Part shown: positions 27,188 to 34,606 of the stretch, one piece after another
Position numbering within the stretch: position 1 is the first letter of the stretch
Layout of the letters: the number at the start of each line of letters is the position of its first letter
Assembly: GCA_963677625.2 (NCBI GenBank)
Contig: CAXXSW010000007.1
Location: 620,001-684,000, forward strand
Source of the DNA: UBA1351 sp963677625
GTDB lineage: Bacteria > Bacillota > Clostridia > Lachnospirales > Vallitaleaceae
Length of the DNA: 64,000 bases
Direction: 5' to 3'
The notes under the pieces: model-generated
Database searches by the model: none
The model's input: the letters and a program-made list of their open reading frames with translations, nothing else
Told to the model about the DNA's origin: nothing
Translations under genes and position numbers: made by a program

Positions 27188-28468
27188 TTACGCTACTTCA
27201 TTGGTTTCCTTCGTTTCTTCTTCTTGCTTCAATAATTGTAAATCGTAAATTTTTACGAATGGTAGGTAAATGAGTACGACAAGCCCTGTAATAACAAGCC
27301 ATACCACAACTGCTTTCCAATCTGTTGTTGATAAAAAAGTTGCTAGAAATCCCGGAATAAAGTTAGGTACCTGATAGGATGGCAAATTAGTTAGTCTCAA
27401 AGCAAATGACATATAGCCAAGAGTTGTAGATACAAGTACTGCAATTATACGAGCAATAGCCAGTGGAGGATTAAGGACAACTGGAGCCCCAAATCCTATG
27501 GGTTCAGTAATGTTGAATAGCATAGGTATGAAACCGATTCTTGCCACCGTTTTCAAATGTGTCGACTTAGCTATAATGAGCATAGCTAACACCATACCGA
27601 TTAAAGGCATTACATATGCTGTATAAAATCCCATAGTAAAAATATTGGTAGGTTCAAGCCCTTGAGAGATTAGTTCCATATTCTCTGCTGTATTTTTTAG
27701 TAAAAAGGGCATAACTATGGGCGTAGCAACAGCTCCACCATGAATTCCCAAACTCCATAAAAAGTGAACTAAAAAGGCTATGAGTAAAATCCCTGGAAGC
27801 GAGTCCGTGAACTGAACGAGGGGTCTGAAAATCACAATTATAAGCGCTGGAAGAGTCAAAGAAAATGAGGCTAATATTGCATTTATTACAAGGCCAAGTA
27901 TAATTATTAAAAAAGTTGGTATTAATGCCTCAAAAGGGCGTGCTACCATTTCAGGTACAGAGTCTGGAAAACGCAGTGTCACATTTTTATCTTTAAGTAA
28001 TTTTACTAAAACAACAGTCACGATTGATACGATCATTGCTGTGAACAGACCTAGTGATCCAAAATTGGAAATGTTGATTCCACCTTCAATAGGCGTGTAG
28101 GTAAAAATCATGAATAAGGCTCCTGCACTAATCAGGTTACCGAGAGAATCTTCATGTAGCTCATGGGATAAAATCGTTGTTATTCCAATAAGTGTCCACA
28201 AAGATACTAAATCCATCGTTGCAAACTTTATGGCACTTAAAGGTCCAGCGAATTCTATTGCAAACTTATGCCAAGCTAACATAATACCGGTTGCTTGTTC
28301 ACTACTTCCTGATGGTGAAGCTAATAGGGTTGCAAATCCACCGATTATCAAAATGGAAATCGTTGCCATAAAGCCTTTTTGTACACTTCTTACATAAGGA
28401 TTCTCAGAAAACTTTCCTAATACCGGTGCAAATTTTTTTATAAATGTCTTAAAAAAATCCTTTAACAT
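27188..28468 (-). CDS. celB: PTS lactose/cellobiose-family EIIC permease
   Basis: A 426-residue membrane permease of the cellobiose/diacetylchitobiose group with about ten helices and the typical stretches LWSLGIHGGAVATPIVMPF and MLFNITEPIGFGAPVVLNP. It moves the sugar across the membrane while EIIB phosphorylates it. It overlaps the EIIA gene by 7 bases. AAGGAGGACAGAAA precedes the ATG. The sulfatase gene follows 34 bases later. Confidence 0.93.
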   Translation of the reverse strand: MLKDFFKTFIKKFAPVLGKFSENPYVRSVQKGFMATISILIIGGFATLLASPSGSSEQATGIMLAWHKFAIEFAGPLSAIKFATMDLVSLWTLIGITTILSHELHEDSLGNLISAGALFMIFTYTPIEGGINISNFGSLGLFTAMIVSIVTVVLVKLLKDKNVTLRFPDSVPEMVARPFEALIPTFLIIILGLVINAILASFSLTLPALIIVIFRPLVQFTDSLPGILLIAFLVHFLWSLGIHGGAVATPIVMPFLLKNTAENMELISQGLEPTNIFTMGFYTAYVMPLIGMVLAMLIIAKSTHLKTVARIGFIPMLFNITEPIGFGAPVVLNPPLAIARIIAVLVSTTLGYMSFALRLTNLPSYQVPNFIPGFLATFLSTTDWKAVVVWLVITGLVVLIYLPFVKIYDLQLLKQEEETKETNEVA

Positions 28469-28800
28469 TTTCTGTCCTCCTTCTTCTCATAAATTTCAAT
28501 TAACTCTTTAATCAAATCAATAGCCAACATACCTGTCATTAAATGGTCTTGGGCATGTACCATCAAAATATTCATATGAACTACTTGTCCATTTGCTTCC
28601 ATTGTCAATAATTTGGTCTGAACCTTGTGTGCTTCAACACTTAATTCATCGGCTGATTTTAGCTTTTCTGTTGCAAGATCAAAATTCCCCTTTTTCGCTT
28701 CCATCAAGGCTTCTTGTGCATAACTTCTTGCTTGCCCTGATGAAATAATCAATGACATGACCTCTTGCTCCAATTCATTGTTATACATCTCTGTTTCCAT
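28462..28800 (-). CDS. celC: PTS lactose/cellobiose-family EIIA
   Basis: A 112-residue helical EIIA with active-site His82 in LMVHAQDHLMTG. It is the first gene of the operon EIIA-EIIC-sulfatase-EIIB-GH1-HPr-EI. The longest frame begins 20 codons earlier, inside the promoter; AAGGAGG with 9-base spacing sets the ATG at 28800 (METEMYNNEL), which gives the normal family length. Confidence 0.93.
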   Translation of the reverse strand: METEMYNNELEQEVMSLIISSGQARSYAQEALMEAKKGNFDLATEKLKSADELSVEAHKVQTKLLTMEANGQVVHMNILMVHAQDHLMTGMLAIDLIKELIEIYEKKEDRKC

Positions 28801-28830
28801 AAAACTTATCCTCCTTCTTGAATTATTTAT

Positions 28831-28860
28831 ATTATAGTTACAATCAACTCCTATTGTCAA
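28831..28860 (-). promoter_or_regulatory. sigma-A promoter of the sulfatase PTS operon
   Basis: Perfect consensus TTGACA (28855-28860) and TATAAT (28831-28836) boxes with an 18-base spacer, reading into the EIIA gene. Operons governed by LevR-type activators usually have sigma-54 (-24/-12) promoters; none is seen here. Confidence 0.88.
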
Positions 28861-28997
28861 AGGACATTATTTATGCATTTTTCACATATATATTCATATA
28901 TATTACTTTTCACCTTATACTATTTCAAATTTTGTCACAGTTATTCTCTCATAATGATTAATTTTAATGACATTTTGAATATATAGACCTCTTATTT

Positions 28998-29039
28998 CAC
29001 AGATTATCACTTATTCCATCACATTATGACTAATCTGTG
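28998..29039. promoter_or_regulatory. long inverted repeat in the divergent regulatory region
   Basis: Arms CACAGATTA (28998-29006) and TAATCTGTG (29031-29039) flank 24 bases. On the plus strand eight T follow, giving the look of a terminator, but no plus-strand gene lies upstream. An operator or insulating element between the PTS promoter and the regulator promoter is more likely. Confidence 0.5.
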
Positions 29040-29048
29040 TTTTTTTAT

Positions 29049-29077
29049 TTGATGTTATTGAATGATAATGCTATTAT
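29049..29077 (+). promoter_or_regulatory. promoter of the LevR-like regulator gene
   Basis: TTGATG (29049-29054) and TATTAT (29072-29077) are 17 bases apart, with an extended -10 TG one base before the box. It reads into the regulator gene 40 bases downstream. Confidence 0.7.
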
Positions 29078-29116
29078 AGAACTAATATAAGCTGAAATAG
29101 ATAAAGAGGTGATAGA

Positions 29117-31732
29117 ATGAATTCGACCAAGGATACTATACTAAATTACTTAGAAACTCACTCAAAAATCAACCCCAATCAAAAGTCCACATCTTTTACA
29201 ACAAAAGAAATTGCTGAAAAACTTTTTATTGAACGAAGTAATGTTTCTCGAATTCTGAATGAACTTTACAAAGAAAATGTAGTTCTCAAGGAAGCTGGTA
29301 AACCTGTTATTTATCGCCTAAACCATAAGAACTATTTATCTGTTGACCAATCTTTTCACTCTCTTATCGGTTATAATCAACTACTAAAAACCAAAATCAA
29401 TTCATTGAAATCTGCGGTCAATTACCCACCCTATCCTCTTCCAATTTTTATTAGTGGAATGGAAGGTAGCGGTAAAACTCTTATGGCATCCTGTATTTTC
29501 TCCTACACAAAAGAAACAAAGCTATTTGATGATAAAAGCACATTCAAGACCATTAAATGCGGAACACTGGAATCCATAGACTTATTAGTAACACTCTTTG
29601 AAGACCTTCCAAAAGGACTAATATTATTTGATAATGTCAATTTGCTCCAAAGCAGTTACACCACCTACCTCATTCACAAACTCAAACACTATTATTCAAA
29701 TGAATCACTCATCGAAAGAAGTACCCACTTCATATTCACTTCAACAGAAAGGTCCAGCCCTTTATTCCATCAAAATATGGGCATGTTAATTCACATGCCC
29801 AATATTAATCGCTATTCTCTTAATGAACGTTTTCAGTTTGCAAAAATGTTCTTACTAATTGAAGCAAAAAATTTAAAATCAGATATATATATTGACAGCA
29901 GTACATTGGCATTATTTTTATTGTACTCACCTCAAAAAAACATCACCCAATTAGCCAATGACATTCGTATCACCTGTGTTAATGCCTTTGCCAACAAAAA
30001 AAACGACAGGGTAACCATTAGCTCCACACATTTACCCACAGAAGTCTTAAAAGGATTTTTCGATTATACAAAAATGAAAGAACATCTAGATGAAGTTCTT
30101 CGTCCTAAAATGATATATACTTTTAACTTTCATAAGCAAATGATGTCCATTTCAAATGATGCTTCTTATCAGGATCTTATAACCTATACACCAAATGTTA
30201 ATACACCTAGTCTAACAAAACATTCACATATAACTAACATTCAATTTATTGTCAACCAATTATTCGAATCTTCAAGCCAAATTGTAAGCAAGCAACAACT
30301 GAAACGTAAACTCGGTGAAAGGCTGTACAATATTGTTCTTAGTTTTTTTGATCAATGTCAGGAATACTTTGAACAGCTTTACACAGATAAGCACCTATTT
30401 GCCCTATCCATCATTCTTGAAAAAAAAATTCACCAAGAGGAAACAAACACTCTCTTTACCATGGAACAGTTTAATTATGTTTTATCTCACTATCCGGAAG
30501 AATTTAAAATGACGACTGAATTTTCTCGGCAATTAGAAAAAGAATTTCATCTGAGCTTTTCCCTACAAGAGATTGGCCTAATGTCCCTGACAATTTCCTC
30601 AAAAAACACTATTTCCAATGATAAATCTCATCCAGCACTTCTAATTATTATGCACGGTGAAAGTGGGGCAAAAAGCATTGCAAATGTTGTCAATCAACTG
30701 TTGAGCGTAAAAATAGCTCATGCCTATGACATGCCTCTAAATGAGCCTATCTCAGAAGCATATAAAAACATAGCTAGTCTTATTCAAGAAATCGACCAAG
30801 GACTTGGTGTTCTTATTCTCTCAGATATGGGGTCCCTATCTTTTCTTGGAAGTATTCTATCCAAAGAATTCGATATAAAATCAAGGACATTAGAGATGGT
30901 TTCAACCCCTATTGCTCTCGAATCAGCCCAGCGAATATTAAAAGAGAATGATCTTGATATTATATATAACGATTTAACTCATTATAGTTTTAAAAACTCT
31001 ACCTTCCAAACGGGACTTTTTAAGCTTAATCTTCCTAAAAAGAAAAACATAATTATAACCCTTTGCCTTACCGGCGAAGGGAGCGCTATTAAGCTAAAAA
31101 ACATGATTGAAGACAGCGCCATCATTGATTCCACAAATATTGACATCATTCCACTTTCCATATTAAACCATAAGGATGCCTTGCAACAAATCAATAAAAT
31201 AGCTAAAAAAAGGGATATTTTGGCTATTGTTGGAACTATTAATCCCAACATCCATAATATCCCTTTCCTATCAATTGACAAAATGCTTATGAATAACAAT
31301 TATTCTGAGCTAAAACAAATAATCGAAAACAACTTGGATTCTTCTTTTGAAATACAAGCAACAACAGATGAAGAAATATTGAACAATGTAAAAAATTACC
31401 TTGACGAAGAAATCCACTCATATGTATATAAGAAAATTCATGATAAAATCATTGCATTTATTAGCGATTCAGAAAACCAATTCCAAAAAATTTACTCCAT
31501 TGACAAACGGATAGGACTTATTGTTCATATAGCTAGCTCTATTGAAAACATTATCCTTAAGACACATGAAAATTCGATTACAAATATGTCCCTTTATCAT
31601 AAGGCCTATGAGAAAGAATTGTTTATCATTAAAAACAAGCTCTACCATATAGAAAAAGCTTTGCATATACAATTTCCTGAATCTGAAATCATCTATTTAT
31701 TAATCCTTTTACTTGAGCTTGAAGAAAATTAG
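29117..31732 (+). CDS. LevR/CelR-like PTS-regulated transcriptional regulator with altered AAA domain
   Basis: An 871-residue regulator, divergent from the PTS operon it probably controls. Order: N-terminal winged HTH (TKEIAEKLFIERSNVSRILNEL, about 28-50); AAA domain with Walker A GMEGSGKT (114-121) and Walker B GLILFDN (167-173); PRD-like segment (about 450-500); EIIA-mannose-like domain with His in LLIIMHGESGAKS; EIIB-like segment ITLCLTGEGSAI; C-terminal PRD with His in RIGLIVHIASS. Only about 46 residues separate Walker A and B, and no GAFTGA-like loop, which contacts sigma-54, is visible. One expected PRD histidine is absent in each PRD. AGAGGTGATAGA precedes the ATG. Confidence 0.85.
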   Translation: MNSTKDTILNYLETHSKINPNQKSTSFTTKEIAEKLFIERSNVSRILNELYKENVVLKEAGKPVIYRLNHKNYLSVDQSFHSLIGYNQLLKTKINSLKSAVNYPPYPLPIFISGMEGSGKTLMASCIFSYTKETKLFDDKSTFKTIKCGTLESIDLLVTLFEDLPKGLILFDNVNLLQSSYTTYLIHKLKHYYSNESLIERSTHFIFTSTERSSPLFHQNMGMLIHMPNINRYSLNERFQFAKMFLLIEAKNLKSDIYIDSSTLALFLLYSPQKNITQLANDIRITCVNAFANKKNDRVTISSTHLPTEVLKGFFDYTKMKEHLDEVLRPKMIYTFNFHKQMMSISNDASYQDLITYTPNVNTPSLTKHSHITNIQFIVNQLFESSSQIVSKQQLKRKLGERLYNIVLSFFDQCQEYFEQLYTDKHLFALSIILEKKIHQEETNTLFTMEQFNYVLSHYPEEFKMTTEFSRQLEKEFHLSFSLQEIGLMSLTISSKNTISNDKSHPALLIIMHGESGAKSIANVVNQLLSVKIAHAYDMPLNEPISEAYKNIASLIQEIDQGLGVLILSDMGSLSFLGSILSKEFDIKSRTLEMVSTPIALESAQRILKENDLDIIYNDLTHYSFKNSTFQTGLFKLNLPKKKNIIITLCLTGEGSAIKLKNMIEDSAIIDSTNIDIIPLSILNHKDALQQINKIAKKRDILAIVGTINPNIHNIPFLSIDKMLMNNNYSELKQIIENNLDSSFEIQATTDEEILNNVKNYLDEEIHSYVYKKIHDKIIAFISDSENQFQKIYSIDKRIGLIVHIASSIENIILKTHENSITNMSLYHKAYEKELFIIKNKLYHIEKALHIQFPESEIIYLLILLLELEEN

Positions 31733-31769
31733 AATTCATATTCACAAACTACCTATATATACCTCACTC

Positions 31770-32183
31770 CTACCTGGACATAAGTTCGGCAATCGTTGCC
31801 TTTATGGTCTCATATCCTTCTTGAATATCGGTAACTCCTAGAACAGATGCCTCTATCGGACACTGACCGTCACCGGTTCTATTCATGATATAAGGAACCC
31901 TTTTATCATATTCTATTTCTAACTTATGGTGCTCAGCCAATTCCAGTGCGCTTTCACTTATAAGGGGGGTTTTTATGCTAGTAGCGCCAATCAGAACTGC
32001 TAGCATAACAGCACCTCTTCCCATAACTCGGTCAATAACCGTTAAGGGTAGCTCTGAAGGTCCAAAAGCTTTCATATATTCCATCATAGGGCGAACTCCC
32101 TTATATTCAGAAGTAAAGACAACCTCGTCACCATTCATGATGATACAAGTTTTATTTTGATAATCCTTAAACCAGTTACGCAT
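31770..32183 (-). CDS. DUF1893-like protein
   Basis: This 137-residue protein resembles the DUF1893 family, small proteins with a cytidine-deaminase-like fold and no known function. Visible landmarks are GDEVVFTSEYKGVRPMMEY, VDRVMGRGAVMLAVL-type helix (here IDRVMGRGAVMLAVLIGA) and the Cys in GDGQCPIEASVLGV. It follows the LacI gene by 17 bases with AAGGAGAAAGTATAT before the ATG, so it is probably under that repressor. It ends 37 bases from the convergent LevR-like gene; no terminator is seen between them. Confidence 0.65.
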   Translation of the reverse strand: MRNWFKDYQNKTCIIMNGDEVVFTSEYKGVRPMMEYMKAFGPSELPLTVIDRVMGRGAVMLAVLIGATSIKTPLISESALELAEHHKLEIEYDKRVPYIMNRTGDGQCPIEASVLGVTDIQEGYETIKATIAELMSR

Positions 32184-32200
32184 ATATACTTTCTCCTTTA

Positions 32201-33253
32201 TTATTCAGACAAAAGAGAACTGCTTTCTCTTATTTTGAGGTCAAAGGGTAAGTCAACTCTTTTTGCATAGTTACGATTGGATCCGATCTTGTCTACCAAA
32301 AGTTTTACTGCTTCAATTCCCAGACTTTTTCTTGGTATACTAACAGTTGAAAGGGTTGGTGTAACAAAACTTGCCATCTCAACATCATCAAGTCCGATAA
32401 TAGCCACATCTTCGGGAATTCTAAGCCCATGCTCTTGAAGGGCTTTCATGACACCAAAAGCAGTTGCATCATTAGCGCAGTAAAAAGCTTTGGGAATCAT
32501 AGTCCTTTGTGGCTTATCCAGCCATTGATTCATAGCATTATAGGCATCTGTAGTATACAATCTTGTGTGAATTACCAAATCAGAATTATAAGCGTCACTC
32601 ATTATTTCCGTATAAGCTCTAAAACGATGCTCATTAACCAGATTGACCTTTTCTTCCATTTCCTGGCAAAAACCAACATAGCCAATAGTATCAAACCCCT
32701 GACTCAATAAATGTTTAATGGCTGTCACAGCACCACTATATCCATCACAAATAACTTCGTCAAAACCTTTATTGACCGCATTAGCACCTGCATATACAAT
32801 ATGATTGAAATGATTTTGAATCATATCTAAAATATCCTCGCCAAACCTACCCGTTAAAATTAAACCTTCAGCAGGATGACTGCTTATGTAGTTATAGACA
32901 TCCCCAAAATCAAGATGATAAGTAGAAAGGGCAAAAGCCATCTCATATCCTTGTCGCCTCAATTCCTCTTGTATTCCAATACCAATACATGAGAAGAATG
33001 GATCTGTCTTAACATCTATAGTAGAGGTATAAAGCACACCGATTTTTCCTTTTCCTAAGTCTGAGTCACTTGTACCTTTAACTAAGTTCTTAGCAGATTG
33101 ATTGGGGACATAACCCAATTGCTTCACCGCATCCCATATTTTATTCATGGTTTCTGCACCTGCCGGATTTTCTCTGTTTCCATTCAAAACTCTTGACACA
33201 GTTGAGACCGATACACCAGCAGCTAAAGCCACATCTTTCAGTGTTACTTTCAA
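32201..33253 (-). CDS. LacI family transcriptional regulator
   Basis: A 350-residue LacI repressor: HTH VTLKDVALAAGVSVSTVSRVLNGN, hinge VPNQSAKNLVKG and a type 1 binding-protein-like sugar domain (IGLDDVEMASFVTPTLSTVS near the end). The longest frame starts at a GTG inside the ribosome binding site; AAGGTGG with an 8-base spacer favours the TTG at 33253. A perfect 24-bp palindrome lies just downstream of its -10 box, so it represses itself and the DUF1893 gene. No sugar transport or catabolic genes are adjacent. Confidence 0.88.
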   Translation of the reverse strand: MKVTLKDVALAAGVSVSTVSRVLNGNRENPAGAETMNKIWDAVKQLGYVPNQSAKNLVKGTSDSDLGKGKIGVLYTSTIDVKTDPFFSCIGIGIQEELRRQGYEMAFALSTYHLDFGDVYNYISSHPAEGLILTGRFGEDILDMIQNHFNHIVYAGANAVNKGFDEVICDGYSGAVTAIKHLLSQGFDTIGYVGFCQEMEEKVNLVNEHRFRAYTEIMSDAYNSDLVIHTRLYTTDAYNAMNQWLDKPQRTMIPKAFYCANDATAFGVMKALQEHGLRIPEDVAIIGLDDVEMASFVTPTLSTVSIPRKSLGIEAVKLLVDKIGSNRNYAKRVDLPFDLKIRESSSLLSE

Positions 33254-33274
33254 TAGATCCACCACCTTATAGCA

Positions 33275-33298
33275 ATCTAGCCAAACGTTTGGCTAGAT
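33275..33298. promoter_or_regulatory. LacI operator, perfect 24-bp palindrome
   Basis: Centred on AAACGTTT with outer arms ATCTAGCC and GGCTAGAT, fully symmetric. It lies just downstream of the -10 box, over the transcription start of the lacI gene ending at 32201. The central CG step is the LacI-family hallmark; it does not fit the CcpA cre consensus. Confidence 0.88.
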
Positions 33299-33300
33299 AT

Positions 33301-33329
33301 AGCATATATTATATATGTTTCTTTGTCAA
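33301..33329 (-). promoter_or_regulatory. promoter of the lacI-DUF1893 unit
   Basis: TTGACA (33324-33329) and TATGCT (33301-33306) on the minus strand with a 17-base spacer, followed at once by the palindromic operator. Confidence 0.65.
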
Positions 33330-33447
33330 GGCAAAGCTTTCTACTTGCAGGTCCAAGAATTGTAAGAAAATTAATAGCTTTAATTACACTAATAAACCTC
33401 TCCATCCTTCTGGTATATGAGGAATAGTTTCAAGCCATGAAAAATAC

Positions 33448-34533
33448 TTATCCTTTATATTCCCACTCATTTTCTAAGACTCCGTATTGATAAGAGTCAA
33501 ACCACAACGGTTTCCCATCTGCTCCCTCATCAAAAAACATATTTCCTATCCGTAAGGCTTCCCGTCGCATACCGATTCGTTCAAGCAGTCTCCAAGACGG
33601 TTCGTTAAGCACGTTACACATGGCAATAATCCTATGAGCTGCATAATGAGAAAAACCATATTCTACAATAGCTCTCGCTGCTTCTGTAGCCAAGCCTCTT
33701 CCTTGATAGTGTCGGTTAAATACGTATCCTAGGGTATAGGTCTTGGCCTTTCTTGGTTCTACTTGAGCAAAATATACATTACCTATTAATTTACCACTAG
33801 CTTTTAGCTCCACAGCAAGAAATGTATCAGATTCCTGTCGTTCCATAGCTTCAGATTTACATTCTTCCAAAGTAAACATATCATAAGGTTCAAAGATAAC
33901 CACTTCCTCATCACCAAGATATTCAAATAGATCATTTGCATCTGTAGATTTGAATTTTCTTATTAATAAATGTTCTGTCTCAACTAATACTTGCCTATCT
34001 CCCTTAAACCGCTGGTTTATCCAATCCTTTTTATTCAGTTCATAATCCACAGCTGATTGTATTTGACCTACTTGGTCGGTAAAGCAGTTCTTACGAACAC
34101 CTAACTTAAGAAAGCCCAAAGATTCATAAACATGCTGGGCCCTTATATTCTTAAGATTTGTGTCCAAAATAATCTTCTTATATCTCCTCTGCATAAAAAG
34201 TTCATGAATCAACATTCGAAGAAAACGACGTCCATAACCTTTCCCTTGTTCATTGCTACTACAGATCTTAATACCAATTTCTGCTATACCTGTATCTACA
34301 TTGGTATAGCTCATCTCACCAACTGGATTTCCTTCTACTTCTAGAATCAATCGCCGTTTGGTTAAATCAGAATCTTTCAGGAGATTAGCTGCAATATCAG
34401 ATGTTTTAACACCAAGACCCAAAGGAAAACCAGCATGGGCCATCACTTCACCGTCATTCCACCATCCACATAGAAGGTCTGCATCTTCACTTGTAGCATT
34501 TCGAATAGTCAACTCTTTAGATTGAATGTACAT
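33448..34533 (-). CDS. tandem GNAT acetyltransferase (two RimJ/RimL-like domains)
   Basis: This 361-residue protein consists of two GNAT N-acetyltransferase domains, each with an acetyl-CoA loop: NEQGKGYGRRFLRMLI (residue about 95) and RHYQGRGLATEAARAIVEYG (residue about 275). Each domain begins LTIRN or LLIRKF, typical of RimJ/RimL enzymes that acetylate protein N-termini or small amines. The domain duplication is unusual but not unique. AGGAGGGTTCAAGG precedes the ATG. It is a single-gene unit. Substrate unknown. Confidence 0.85.
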   Translation of the reverse strand: MYIQSKELTIRNATSEDADLLCGWWNDGEVMAHAGFPLGLGVKTSDIAANLLKDSDLTKRRLILEVEGNPVGEMSYTNVDTGIAEIGIKICSSNEQGKGYGRRFLRMLIHELFMQRRYKKIILDTNLKNIRAQHVYESLGFLKLGVRKNCFTDQVGQIQSAVDYELNKKDWINQRFKGDRQVLVETEHLLIRKFKSTDANDLFEYLGDEEVVIFEPYDMFTLEECKSEAMERQESDTFLAVELKASGKLIGNVYFAQVEPRKAKTYTLGYVFNRHYQGRGLATEAARAIVEYGFSHYAAHRIIAMCNVLNEPSWRLLERIGMRREALRIGNMFFDEGADGKPLWFDSYQYGVLENEWEYKG

Positions 34534-34573
34534 CCTTGAACCCTCCTACCTCTTTTTTCCATTGTATCACAAA

Positions 34574-34606
34574 AGAGCTCTATATTCTAAATTTGAATAT
34601 AAAGCT
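34574..34606 (-). terminator. remnant of the bat-operon terminator, split by the insertion element
   Basis: Arms AGAGCTCTATATTC (34574-34587) and GAATATAAAGCT (34595-34606) form a 12-bp stem now. Joined to CT at 36289-36290, before the insertion, the stem would have been 14 bp with one G-U pair in minus-strand RNA, followed by TTTT. This suits termination of the batD transcript coming from the right. Confidence 0.6.
34598..34606. repeat. target site duplication, left copy
   Basis: TATAAAGCT, repeated exactly at 36280-36288 on the other side of the insertion element. Confidence 0.9.

Noticed and set aside
28998..29047. Intrinsic terminator on the plus strand
   Set aside because: Hairpin plus T-run look right, but no plus-strand transcript is expected to reach it and the 24-base loop is long; kept as an inverted repeat of unknown role.
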